Shown piece after piece: positions 14,425 through 22,142 of a stretch of 47,433 nt of DNA. The stretch comes from a virus. Made by a program: the position numbers and the translations under genes. Position 1 is the first letter of the stretch; the number at the start of each line of letters is the position of its first letter. The stretch is taken from IMG/VR virus record IMGVR_UViG_3300028654_000026, positions 1-47,433 of that record; one strand, 5' to 3'. The notes beneath the pieces are model-generated. The model saw only the letters and a list, made by a program, of their open reading frames with translations. It was not told the origin of the DNA and searched no databases.

Positions 14425-14944
14425 CCTCAAACTGAAACCGTGCCCCAAGGCCTTCGACGACTTCTACCGATCGAAGTTCTTCACCGGCGACGACCTCGTG
14501 GGCAAGAAACCGATTTACACCATCGTGCAGTTCTACCAGACCGAGTTGAAGCCCGAAGAAGACGGGGAGGCGCAAACGGTCATCGTGGCGAAGCTGAAGG
14601 AAACGCCACTGATGCTCAAAATAAACTACACCAACGCGTGCTGCTTGAAGGCCATGTTCGGAGCCGAGTTCCGCATGTGCGAGGGCAAGCGCATTGTCAT
14701 CACCGCAGAGCGTGAACGCGTAGGCAACGAGCAGCTGAACACCGTGCGCATCTACGGCAGTCCAGATCTGAAGGAAGACGTTCACGTTGAGATCAAGATG
14801 CCGTTTCGCAAGACCCCCGTGAAGCGCACGTTGAAGGCGCCGAATCAGCAGCAGGGTTCACAGCAACAGCCCGCGACGCAATCCTCACAGAAAGCGCCCA
14901 CCACACGCAACGACGACCCCGACAACTACGACCGGAGCGCATAG
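14417..14944 (+). CDS. OB-fold-like candidate ssDNA-binding protein
   Basis: 175 residues. The pattern FFTGDDLVGKKPIYTIVQFY ... MLKINYTNACCLKAMFGAEF ... CEGKRIVITAERERV ... NTVRIYGSPD matches a common phage protein (l.gkd..i.I......LN.TNa..i...fG...e.W.GK.I.l) found beside exonucleases and thought to be OB-fold. The C-terminal 35 residues are Gln/Ser/Asp-rich and disordered, ending acidic, like SSB tails. It probably coats single strands made by the exonuclease. The family assignment is by pattern only. Confidence 0.65.
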   Translation: MSDLKLKPCPKAFDDFYRSKFFTGDDLVGKKPIYTIVQFYQTELKPEEDGEAQTVIVAKLKETPLMLKINYTNACCLKAMFGAEFRMCEGKRIVITAERERVGNEQLNTVRIYGSPDLKEDVHVEIKMPFRKTPVKRTLKAPNQQQGSQQQPATQSSQKAPTTRNDDPDNYDRSA

Positions 14945-14951
14945 CACCCCC

Positions 14952-15197
14952 ATGGATCACCCATCATTTCCGCCCACATTGCTCACGTTCGAAAAGTGGC
15001 GCGTCTTTGAAGACCTGTCGGTTTGCCACGACGGTGAGCTGATACTGGACCGTGAAGGCGAGCCACTCAGGCAGATAGTGGGACGCGGCAAGGTCATCTT
15101 CGCCGTGCACCTACGAGACGCAGCTGTGGCCCTACGCAGGGAATCGCAGACCGTTGATACCCGCACTACAGCGCAGTCAGCGCCCAGCCCCCTCTGA
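14952..15197 (+). CDS. Small hypothetical protein, last gene of the recombination operon
   Basis: 81 residues. FEKWRVFEDLSVCHDGELIL ... GRGKVIFAVHLRDAAVALR suggests a small alpha/beta fold. The start at 14952 has no strong ribosome site (GGAG lies 15 bases upstream). A strong terminator follows 15 bases after the stop, marking the operon end. No family recognised. Confidence 0.5.
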   Translation: MDHPSFPPTLLTFEKWRVFEDLSVCHDGELILDREGEPLRQIVGRGKVIFAVHLRDAAVALRRESQTVDTRTTAQSAPSPL

Positions 15198-15212
15198 CAG
15201 CTGACCGCGCTC

Positions 15213-15253
15213 AACGCCCCGAGGTTTTCGAAGAGCTTCGGGGCGTTGTTTTA
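15213..15253 (+). terminator. Rho-independent terminator of the recombination operon
   Basis: A 12-bp stem AACGCCCCGAGG/CTTCGGGGCGTT (one G-T pair) with an 11-base loop, followed by GTTGTTTTAT. It separates the recombination operon from the promoter of the small-gene cassette. Confidence 0.85.
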
Positions 15254-15292
15254 TCCGGCCTCGCGAACAATCAACACGCGGATGTAAATAGT

Positions 15293-15326
15293 TTATTGTT
15301 TTTCTAAAAACTGTGCTATAACAGTT
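15293..15326 (+). promoter_or_regulatory. Promoter with palindromic operator over the -10
   Basis: The stretch is clearly AT-rich compared with its surroundings. Candidate -35 TTATTG at 15293-15298, 18-base spacer, -10 TATAAC at 15317-15322. The -10 sits inside the perfect inverted repeat AACTGT-GCTATA-ACAGTT at 15309-15326, so a repressor binding there would block polymerase. A good GGGAG ribosome site follows before ATG 15349. Confidence 0.65.
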
Positions 15327-15348
15327 GAGTCAGCAAGGGAGACACACC

Positions 15349-15606
15349 ATGGCAAACCAAAACACCGCACAGAAAATCGAATCAGAAGACGCACGGATCG
15401 ACGCATTCGAAAATGAGATCATCCAGACCGAGCCCACCTTAGACCAGCAAAAGGCTTTCAACAAGATGCTTGACGGCATGCAGTACACGACGACCCTGTT
15501 GCTTGCTCTCGAGACCTGGATGACGAACGTGGGAGACGAGGAGGGATCCCGCATGGTTGCGCAACTTACCAGCCGCATGGCTCGCCACGAGGCAGAGACG
15601 ATCTGA
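15349..15606 (+). CDS. Small acidic protein, first gene of the accessory cassette
   Basis: 85 residues; leader AAGGGAGACACACC before ATG at 15349. Acidic and helical throughout (AQKIESEDARIDAFENEIIQ, then KMLDGMQYTTTLLLALETW). It is the first gene behind the operator-controlled promoter. No family recognised. Its leader is nearly repeated before the next gene. Confidence 0.6.
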   Translation: MANQNTAQKIESEDARIDAFENEIIQTEPTLDQQKAFNKMLDGMQYTTTLLLALETWMTNVGDEEGSRMVAQLTSRMARHEAETI

Positions 15607-15689
15607 CCGTTAGTCGGCCCTTTCAGCTCGCGACAACGGTTGCGGGCTGTGGGGGCGCGATAAGCGCCGAGAAGCAGGGAGACAGACCA

Positions 15690-16004
15690 ATGACCAATTA
15701 CGCTTTAGTCAACACGATGAACCAAACCGAAGGCAGTTTTGGAAAGATCTACAGCAATCTTGCCCGAGAACATGAAGCTCAGCAAAAAGCAGCACTGCGA
15801 GCTCACGAGGCGAAGTCCGCCAACCTATATCCACCATGCCGTGACGAGGGAGCGGAATTGGACAGCAAAATCGTGTATGCCGACGACCACCCCGGTGACG
15901 CCGATGCGCGCCGGATAGCCGATGATGCCATCGACGCGTGGAACTCTACTCACCCGATCAACGAGCGCGTCGCATCGAGATCCGACAGGTTCTTGCGCAA
16001 ATAA
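15690..16004 (+). CDS. Small hypothetical protein of the accessory cassette
   Basis: 104 residues; GGGAGACAGACCA leader, almost the same as that of the previous gene. An N-terminal helix (IYSNLAREHEAQQKAALRAH) is followed by an acidic, His/Asp-rich middle. The 83-base gap before it carries two short hairpins (CAGCTCGC/GCGGGCTG and GGCGC-GATAA-GCGCC). No domain recognised. Confidence 0.55.
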   Translation: MTNYALVNTMNQTEGSFGKIYSNLAREHEAQQKAALRAHEAKSANLYPPCRDEGAELDSKIVYADDHPGDADARRIADDAIDAWNSTHPINERVASRSDRFLRK

Positions 16005-16073
16005 TTACCCGACATCCCGTCCAGGCTCGCCTCTGAAACAAGGGCGGGCTTGGGGCGTTAGGAGGACCGTGAC

Positions 16074-16316
16074 ATGACCCTATTGACGCTCCACTGGATC
16101 GCTAGCACCCGCACTACCGCATATGCCACGTATTTTCGCTGGTTTTTCAAGCGCGAGCGCGGGCAGTACTACCGGGTGCGAATTGCGGACGCGCTAAATA
16201 AAACTGACGCGCCCTGGGAGCTCCTAGACCACGCTGGCGTGCCGTCCTCTGATCCGGTGTCACACGTCACCATGAGACACACTCAACACACCCTATTTAT
16301 GAAAGCTGTGCCATGA
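16074..16316 (+). CDS. Small basic hypothetical protein
   Basis: 80 residues with a strong TAGGAGG nine bases before ATG. The N-terminal half is aromatic and basic (ATYFRWFFKRERGQYYRVRI). It might be membrane-associated or nucleic-acid-binding; no domain is recognised. The gap before it contains an 11-bp hairpin, CCAGGCTCGCC/GGCGGGCTTGG, with two G-T pairs. Its stop overlaps the next start as ATGA. Confidence 0.55.
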   Translation: MTLLTLHWIASTRTTAYATYFRWFFKRERGQYYRVRIADALNKTDAPWELLDHAGVPSSDPVSHVTMRHTQHTLFMKAVP

Positions 16317-16573
16317 ACGCTAATAACAACCAAATTGTGAGCACTACCGCAATAGAAATCCGAAACAACTGCTGTCTCATCAAGTACGGGCTCGACCGGA
16401 TCATCGAGCGACTAGATCGAGTCGCCAGTACCGATGACTTGGAGCTGTGCCTCGAGGCGACGAACGAGCTCCTGCAGGTCACGGTCATGGTCAAGGACAG
16501 CGTTGACCTGGCCAGTGGAGCGTCTGCTGTCACCTGCGCAAGTCCGACGTTGCGTCCAGAGGAAGCCCCATGA
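16313..16573 (+). CDS. Small helical hypothetical protein
   Basis: 86 residues, coupled at both ends by ATGA overlaps. Mostly helical (IIERLDRVASTDDLELCLEA, TNELLQVTVMVKDSV). The tail is Ser/Pro-rich. No family recognised. The arrangement suggests production in fixed ratio with its neighbours. Confidence 0.55.
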   Translation: MNANNNQIVSTTAIEIRNNCCLIKYGLDRIIERLDRVASTDDLELCLEATNELLQVTVMVKDSVDLASGASAVTCASPTLRPEEAP

Positions 16574-16737
16574 ACCTCCAATACACCCAGCCCGAAGCAG
16601 ACATCACTGAACTGGAATGCAAGGAACGCGGTGCGCGCCTCGAATGTGATCGACTTGAATCTCAAATTTTTGCATCGATAGAGAGACTATTGTCGGTACT
16701 CGAGCAAAATACAGGTAACCATGCCGATCAAGACTAA
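16570..16737 (+). CDS. Very small coiled-coil-like protein
   Basis: 55 residues, start overlapping the previous stop as ATGA and end overlapping the next gene by 17 bases. It reads MNLQYTQPEADITELE, then a Cys/Arg-rich helix (CDRLESQIFASIERLLSVLE) with heptad-like leucines. It fills an otherwise empty 150-base gap in the operon with coding-like sequence, which supports it. Function unknown. Confidence 0.5.
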   Translation: MNLQYTQPEADITELECKERGARLECDRLESQIFASIERLLSVLEQNTGNHADQD

Positions 16738-16939
16738 GAACCACATCCCCCGGGCCATCAGCGCGGCCCTGGACTGTCCCCCTGGTCACACCCTACAGGT
16801 AGACGCCGAGAATATCGTACGCTCATCCCTGGACCGACACCACACGCGCCGCGCTGCAGCTATCGAGCTCGGGTTCAGTGACGCGACGTTCAGCGAATTG
16901 CTCAAGCGTCACCCGGAACTGCTCAGTGAAGTAGAGTGA
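16721..16939 (+). CDS. Small HTH-like protein, last gene of the accessory cassette
   Basis: 72 residues. NIVRSSLDRHHTRRAAAIEL, then GFSDATFSELLKRHP, fits a Fis-type helix-turn-helix (h..R..AA..lG.S..t....l). A basic Lys-rich start precedes it. It could regulate its own cassette at the AACTGT/ACAGTT operator, which is inference only. Its 3' end overlaps the convergent late gene by 17 bases and no terminator lies between. Confidence 0.55.
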   Translation: MPIKTKNHIPRAISAALDCPPGHTLQVDAENIVRSSLDRHHTRRAAAIELGFSDATFSELLKRHPELLSEVE

Positions 16940-17345
16940 CGAGCATCGGTCGCAACACGACTGCGGCCGATGCCATCATTCCGAGCAGCACCACGACAGC
17001 AGCAATCATGATACCCGGACCTCGCACCGTGACCATGCCCGCGTGAACGCTGATTGGCCGCGTCACAACTGAGTTAGGCTCTTCATCGCTCATGCTGCTC
17101 AGCTTGTCCCGTCGCGAGTGAGGTGGGGGCATATCGGATAGCATTGCCGGGCAGTCCGGGTCAGTGTCAGCCTCTTTGTCGCCCGTCCCATCAATCATGC
17201 ACGGCAGACGACGGACCTGCTGAGTGAGTGACATGACTTGAGTCGCAAGGTGCAGGTTCGCTTTTTTCAACTCATGAAACGAGTCTTGCAGGTCAGTGAT
17301 CGCGCGCAACATCTTGCCTAAATCGACCATCTCATCTTGAGTCAT
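16923..17345 (-). CDS. Single-pass membrane protein with N-terminal coiled coil
   Basis: 140 residues. Residues 1-45 form a likely coiled coil (LGKMLRAITDLQDSFHELKK). A Pro/Asp-rich linker follows, then a C-terminal hydrophobic segment near 108-132 (GIMIAAVVVLLGMMASAAVV) and a short tail. It is the last late gene, coupled by 4 bases to the peptidase upstream. It may be a holin-like or spanin-like partner of that peptidase, or a virion-membrane anchor. Confidence 0.55.
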   Translation of the reverse strand: MTQDEMVDLGKMLRAITDLQDSFHELKKANLHLATQVMSLTQQVRRLPCMIDGTGDKEADTDPDCPAMLSDMPPPHSRRDKLSSMSDEEPNSVVTRPISVHAGMVTVRGPGIMIAAVVVLLGMMASAAVVLRPMLVTLLH

Positions 17346-17878
17346 ATCGAGCCTTTCATCAGCACGTCACAATCAATCACGTGTTGCAGTGGCCGCCCCC
17401 AGTTCCACGACCACGGCCCGCGCTTGCTCGTGATCTCGTTATCGTGAGCTCCACCGCCGGCGAGCTCGACTTGCTTGGTGTCATCGGGGTCACTGATGCA
17501 AAACGCTACATGGTCGTTCGGTTTGCCGTCGTTAGCCCAATGCAGCAATGAGCCAGCAGTAGGTGGGGTACCTGACGCTGAGTAACGCACGAGCGCCCCC
17601 TTATCGCGAGCAATCTGCAACACCCAAGCGATGGCCATCCCGCTCTTGTACGGGCACCGCAGCAGCTCGTGATCGACCCGGCAGTGACGCCAGACACCTA
17701 ACGCGAACATGCCGCAGTTCGTCGCGATTCGAACCGCCTGCTCAGGATCGTCACCCGGAGCGCACACGAGCGCGGCAAGCTCGTCACGTCGATTCGACAG
17801 CGAGCAACCAACGTAATCGCGCACGGTGCCGATGATGAGCCGTTGGTTCTCGCCCCAGATTTCGGACAGGTCGGTCAC
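17342..17878 (-). CDS. NlpC/P60-like cysteine peptidase, endolysin candidate
   Basis: 178 residues. A catalytic-type Cys55 in IATNCGMFALGVW and His123 in NDHVAFC, separated by a helix and a small-residue loop (AGSLLHWAN), follow the NlpC/P60/CHAP layout. The third polar residue is not obvious. There is no signal peptide or separate cell-wall-binding domain. Neighbours are a membrane protein downstream and the tail fibre upstream, so it is either the endolysin or a virion-associated wall peptidase. Assignment rests on motif spacing only. Confidence 0.55.
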   Translation of the reverse strand: MTDLSEIWGENQRLIIGTVRDYVGCSLSNRRDELAALVCAPGDDPEQAVRIATNCGMFALGVWRHCRVDHELLRCPYKSGMAIAWVLQIARDKGALVRYSASGTPPTAGSLLHWANDGKPNDHVAFCISDPDDTKQVELAGGGAHDNEITSKRGPWSWNWGRPLQHVIDCDVLMKGSI

Positions 17879-20382
17879 GCTAACCTCAGGGACAGATCAT
17901 CAAAGTACGCAGTTCCGCGCGCCGTTGCTGGGCAGTAGCAGGATATGGTTGCTTTGCCGTCTAGCGGCGCGATGAATTGCACGGACGACTGTGCGTACAC
18001 GGCGCCAATCGATAGAGTTGTGGGCCACGTTATCAGGTCGGTAGTAGCGGTGTTTTGCACGCGAAGTCGCCCCGCGTGCACGCCGTCGCCTCGCGCCCAA
18101 CCGCTTAGCTCATACACCTGATTTGGCACTAGCCCTAGTACCGTCTGGGTGATTCGAGTGTCTACCGACACGCCAGCAATGAGCTTGATCGCTACCCTAC
18201 GACTCGTGTCTTCGTGTACTTCTCGCGGTACGGTTGTGCGCGCCACCGCCCCGTCGCTGGCTGTGGCCGTCCAGTAGCATGTGAGCGTCGGGGATCCGAT
18301 CGGTATCGATTCAAAACTCCCGTTAGGCAGACACTCGAAGGACTGATCAAATATCAAACCCTCTTGCGTCAGTACTAGCTGGTCCATCGTGCCGTCGAAT
18401 GTAAACAGCTCATAGTGCAGTGTCGCCTGGTCAGGCAGGCCCGAGGCAAGCGCGTACACCCTCCCGTTATGCTCGCAGAGTGACCAGTCAGCAAGCTGCC
18501 CGATCGCTCCGCTGGTACCCGCAAAGGGTTTTCCGTTAATCTCACTGTACTGTTGCACACAAAAACCGTCCGTCGATTGATGCCACGGTCCGAACAAACT
18601 GTCAGCCTCGAACCTCCACATGTTATTATTTATGATCGTGTAGTAGCCAGCAGCATCGATGCGTGGCGTTGACCACGCATAATATTTGCCGCCCTTCGAC
18701 TTGTACAACATCGGTGCTGTCATGTTGTGTAGCAGTGGATTTGTTACACTCGGCAGCAGCGGATTTCCTTCGAAAGGAATCCAGGTGTGTCCGCCATCCA
18801 CGGATGTAGTCAGCCCGCACTGATAATGTACGTCGGTGTCCGGGTATCCGTCGTAGAATAGATACATCGTGCCCCGCTCGACATACAGAAATGAATTACC
18901 TCCGATATTATGATTCCACGCTCCGACGCCGCCCGCTATTGCAACGTGGCTCGCAAACTTGACCCAGAATAACCCATCCACCGATCGCCACAGATCCAGA
19001 TCTGCGTTGTTAAATGTGACGGACCAATAGTAATCTGTTTCGAGATCGTGCGCTAAGCACGGTCTGTAGTTCCAGCCATCGATAACTGGCCCTGGATATC
19101 TGACCCAATTTTTGCAATCGATCGACTCAGCATACCCGACGCCGTGCGTTCCGTCAGAGCCTGGGGCGGTGTCCCAAAGTTTGAACACCTTGTCTGCGCC
19201 GTGAATTAGCTTAGGGTTGCTCTCACACAGCAGATTGGGTTCCCCTCTCGCCTCCCCGCCGATTACATCCTCCAGCACCACACCCTCTGCACGCCAAACA
19301 CCGGGCGTTAGCCTGCTAGACTGTGATATCTGGAAGTCAGTAGCAGCCATATTCAGCACAAATGCGTGCGCTACGTATCCAGGCCACGCCCGCGCCGCCG
19401 TCGGGAAACTGATCGCACACTTTCCAGCATCTAGTGAGCTGTCTATGAGCGGCGAGGTACTTGCTTGAGCTTTCCGAAATCCGTCTAAATATACGATAAC
19501 TAGACCCGTCGTAACCGAAAATGTTGCACAGATGTAGTGCCAAGCATTGGTTGTAACGCCCGTGAGCGGCACCCTGGTCCCGCCGGTTGAGCCGAAATAG
19601 TAGATACTAATAGTGCCGTTATTCGCTGTCCCACCATCGTGACACAAGAAAACAGACTGTGTTCCGTTAGCATTTCCGAGCTGTAAAACGCACTCGTTTT
19701 TTCCGTTAGTCCAGATGCTATCATCAGTGATTTTGACCCAAGCGCCGATGGTTATTTCTGCCGGGTTGAATGCATCGCGCAATTTGTCGGAATAGATCGC
19801 CGTCGAGGCAATTGGCAACACGGTATAGAGAGCCGCTGTCTGCCCGTCGCCAATACCTGCCTGCGCCAGCGTGACATTGCTGTACGTGCCGTTTGAATTC
19901 GTCGGGCTGCTATCCGTTGCGGTGGTTCCTCCTGACGCTTCATTTTGCTGCCAATACCCGATCAGAGCATTGCCGAATAAGGCTTGAATCTTGTCAGAAT
20001 ACGTGCCGATTTGCAGCAGGAGACCTCGACTGAACTTCGTGCCAGCGCTATCGGTGACCGTGACCACTACCATACCAGTATTTCGCGCCGTCGGCGTGCC
20101 GCTGATGACACCGGTGGACGCGTTGATCGCGAGCCCAGCGGGAAGCCCCACCGCTGCAAACGTGAGTGGCGCGACGGCTCCCGTCATGGTGATTTGCTGC
20201 GTATACGTGAGCCCAATCGTGCCACCGGCGAGGACAGTCTGGTCGATGTTGGGAACTGCTTGCTGCACATTGCCACCGCCACCGCCACCGCCACCGCCAG
20301 TAGCCGACTTTCCAGGTGGACCAATCGGACCCCTGAGACCTCGTATCCCCTGTGGACCGCGCTCGCCTCTTAGATTCGCCAT
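17875..20382 (-). CDS. Multidomain tail fibre/receptor-binding protein with beta-propeller
   Basis: 835 residues. Residues 7-24 are a short collagen-like Gly-X-Y segment and 29-38 poly-Gly. An Ig-like He_PIG repeat (LPAGLAINASTGVISGTPT) spans about 45-125, and a LamG/concanavalin-like domain about 150-355 (ITIGAWVKI, NAWHYICATF). A five-bladed propeller of the GH43/GH32/sialidase type spans about 370-690, with Asp-box-like SVDGLFW and SVDGGHTW. A C-terminal jelly-roll (about 700-835) resembles a carbohydrate-binding module. It probably binds, and perhaps cleaves, surface polysaccharide; the catalytic acids were not identified with confidence. AGGAAGG precedes the ATG. Confidence 0.75.
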   Translation of the reverse strand: MANLRGERGPQGIRGLRGPIGPPGKSATGGGGGGGGGNVQQAVPNIDQTVLAGGTIGLTYTQQITMTGAVAPLTFAAVGLPAGLAINASTGVISGTPTARNTGMVVVTVTDSAGTKFSRGLLLQIGTYSDKIQALFGNALIGYWQQNEASGGTTATDSSPTNSNGTYSNVTLAQAGIGDGQTAALYTVLPIASTAIYSDKLRDAFNPAEITIGAWVKITDDSIWTNGKNECVLQLGNANGTQSVFLCHDGGTANNGTISIYYFGSTGGTRVPLTGVTTNAWHYICATFSVTTGLVIVYLDGFRKAQASTSPLIDSSLDAGKCAISFPTAARAWPGYVAHAFVLNMAATDFQISQSSRLTPGVWRAEGVVLEDVIGGEARGEPNLLCESNPKLIHGADKVFKLWDTAPGSDGTHGVGYAESIDCKNWVRYPGPVIDGWNYRPCLAHDLETDYYWSVTFNNADLDLWRSVDGLFWVKFASHVAIAGGVGAWNHNIGGNSFLYVERGTMYLFYDGYPDTDVHYQCGLTTSVDGGHTWIPFEGNPLLPSVTNPLLHNMTAPMLYKSKGGKYYAWSTPRIDAAGYYTIINNNMWRFEADSLFGPWHQSTDGFCVQQYSEINGKPFAGTSGAIGQLADWSLCEHNGRVYALASGLPDQATLHYELFTFDGTMDQLVLTQEGLIFDQSFECLPNGSFESIPIGSPTLTCYWTATASDGAVARTTVPREVHEDTSRRVAIKLIAGVSVDTRITQTVLGLVPNQVYELSGWARGDGVHAGRLRVQNTATTDLITWPTTLSIGAVYAQSSVQFIAPLDGKATISCYCPATARGTAYFDDLSLRLA

Positions 20383-20435
20383 TGCTGCTCGCCTTCCTAG
20401 TTACTGTTCGTATCTCGTTGAGTGTCTCGTATGGG

Positions 20436-21188
20436 TTAGGTAACGAGAGCCAGTGCCGCCTGCAGATCTGCAAGCTGGTAGCCCTGCAGTGTTTGCCCGT
20501 TGGTCTCGAGCCAACCGTTCGAAATCGTCACCCACCCAGCCTGCGCGCGCTGTGTGACTGCTGCTTGCGTAATAACGGGTGGAGGGTCTTCCGCCCATGT
20601 CTCCACATCGTAACCACCGTTGGCATTGACCGAGCCGAGCACGATCATGTGCCCACCCTCGGGCTCTTCGTCGGTCACATCCCAGTTCTTGGTTTTCTGC
20701 CAGCTCGCCGGGAAGTCCAGCGCGAGAGCAACACCACCGAAGTACTCAATGGCGCACGCCATGTGAATCGGATCAGTGACATCGACCTGACCAAATGCGA
20801 GGATTGTTCCCTGTTGTTGGTACCACTTCAGCGCAACAAGCGGGTCGGTGCCGTTGTCGGTTGCCTCCGTGTAGTCGAACCCGGTCAGAGCAGCATAGTC
20901 AGCTAGCGCCTGTGCCTTCGTGCAGGACAGCATAATGCCGGTCGAATTCGCCGCTTGCGTGCCGGGCAGGTTGCTCTTGAGGGCAACGATCACGCAGTCG
21001 CCCCACACGTCATTTCCCAACAATCCCAGCTTCACGAACTGCTTGCGCCACCGCGAATAGTAATCGGTCGTGCTAGCGATGAGAGGCAACGGAGCCGCGG
21101 CGCTCGCTGACAAGAAGCTCAGGGCAAACGGAACCTTGGCCAGGGTCTCTTTTGGTGTGTGGTTGCAGCCGTATTTACGATTAGTCAT
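20436..21188 (-). CDS. Papain-like cysteine peptidase-fold phage protein
   Basis: 250 residues from ATG at 21188, with AAGGAAC upstream. The layout GLLGNDVWGDCVIVALKSN, then AYFEYFGG-like AIEYFGGVALALDFP, then EGGHMIVLGSVNANGGYDVE and TWAED, is that of a widespread phage papain-fold protein. Cys65 and His180 would be catalytic, with an Asp or Asn near TWAED. Ala/Ser-rich residues 22-40 may be a weak signal or linker. It lies beside a lipoprotein and a holin-like gene, so it is a second endolysin candidate; a virion role is also possible. Confidence 0.6.
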   Translation of the reverse strand: MTNRKYGCNHTPKETLAKVPFALSFLSASAAAPLPLIASTTDYYSRWRKQFVKLGLLGNDVWGDCVIVALKSNLPGTQAANSTGIMLSCTKAQALADYAALTGFDYTEATDNGTDPLVALKWYQQQGTILAFGQVDVTDPIHMACAIEYFGGVALALDFPASWQKTKNWDVTDEEPEGGHMIVLGSVNANGGYDVETWAEDPPPVITQAAVTQRAQAGWVTISNGWLETNGQTLQGYQLADLQAALALVT

Positions 21189-21199
21189 GCTCGGGTTCC

Positions 21200-21625
21200 T
21201 TATGGGCACGCGACGGGACCGCATGCCGTTTGGGCTGCAGCTTTGGTGGTTTGGTTCATGAGACACGACATGTCTTGCGTGAACCGAGAATCAGTCGTGT
21301 GCAGTGCGCACAGTCGAACGCATGACGACTGGTCAACGTTGCAGGTCAAGGACTGCGCCCGCGCACAGTACGCTTGGCAGGCGGTCGCGGTGCTCGGGGC
21401 TGAAGATGAGCCGCCCGTTGCCGCTTTGCCACCTGTCGCGCTCTTGCCTCCGGTTGCTGCCTTGCCACCCGTGGCAGCTCTGCCCCCTGTGCCCGCGTTG
21501 CCGCCGGTAGAGCACGGGCACGGTGGGCACTTTTTCGAGGTGGCATCAGCACAGGAACCGGTTTGAGTTGTTGGGCACCCAAACAGACAGAGCGCCGTGA
21601 CAATAGCCAATAATAGGCGATTCAC
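21200..21625 (-). CDS. Phage-encoded lipoprotein with ATGGK repeats
   Basis: 141 residues. A lipoprotein signal (MNRLLLAIVTALCLFGC) is followed by a CPPCPC segment and repeats TGGNAGTGGRAATGGKAATG continuing to about residue 72. The Cys-rich C-terminus (ACQAYCARAQSLTCNVDQSS, CVRLC, ACGPVAC) is probably disulphide-bonded. This style is common in Myxococcota lipoproteins. Position next to the holin-like gene suggests an outer-membrane spanin or a host-surface (exclusion) protein. Overlaps the previous gene by 4 bases. Confidence 0.65.
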   Translation of the reverse strand: MNRLLLAIVTALCLFGCPTTQTGSCADATSKKCPPCPCSTGGNAGTGGRAATGGKAATGGKSATGGKAATGGSSSAPSTATACQAYCARAQSLTCNVDQSSCVRLCALHTTDSRFTQDMSCLMNQTTKAAAQTACGPVACP

Positions 21626-22074
21626 TGCGCCACCCGTTTCTGGGCAACGACCGAGTATGTGTTCTCGGGGTGGAGAGCGGTCTGCTTGGCCCGCTCTTTT
21701 TGGACGTCACTCAGCCCTGCACAGAACAGCGTGTCGGCCTGCAGTGGGTTCAGTTTGAATTTGACCTCGAGGCAGTACGGAAACTGATCGCCATTGCTCG
21801 CTGTCGCCGCCACGAGTTGCGGCGAAGAGCACCCAGCGAGCAACACCATTGACGCAAGAGTCATAATGGTTGACTTGACCGCGGTAGTCGCCGTCTTGCC
21901 GTTGCCGGTGACGTTGAAGTCTTTCATGACTAGCCCGAGAGCCATCACAACAATGCACATTGCGACCTGTAGCCATTGGATTGGCTTACCGTCTTGGTAC
22001 GCCGTGAGAGTGGTTTGTAGAATCCCCAACGCTCCGAGAACGATGGCGCCTAGTGTTGTTTTCCAATTGATCAT
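21622..22074 (-). CDS. Holin-like membrane protein with an internal lipobox
   Basis: 150 residues from ATG at 22074 with GAAGGAAA upstream. Two hydrophobic segments (about 8-24 and 37-52) end in LGLVMKDFNVTG, resembling phage holin-like proteins that finish in 'F.KD.nVTGG'. A third segment, STIMTLASMVLLAGCSSPQ at about 70-88, is a perfect lipoprotein signal (LLAGC) followed by a soluble tail. Either one polypeptide has three membrane segments, or a second product starts at an internal ATG and is lipidated, perhaps as a spanin. No clear ribosome site is seen before the internal ATGs. Confidence 0.55.
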   Translation of the reverse strand: MINWKTTLGAIVLGALGILQTTLTAYQDGKPIQWLQVAMCIVVMALGLVMKDFNVTGNGKTATTAVKSTIMTLASMVLLAGCSSPQLVAATASNGDQFPYCLEVKFKLNPLQADTLFCAGLSDVQKERAKQTALHPENTYSVVAQKRVAQ

Positions 22075-22142
22075 TTTGTTTTCCTTCCCTTTCAACTCGC
22101 ATAATTGCCGCCGCCGTCAATATCGACGAAGGCGAGCTGCTT

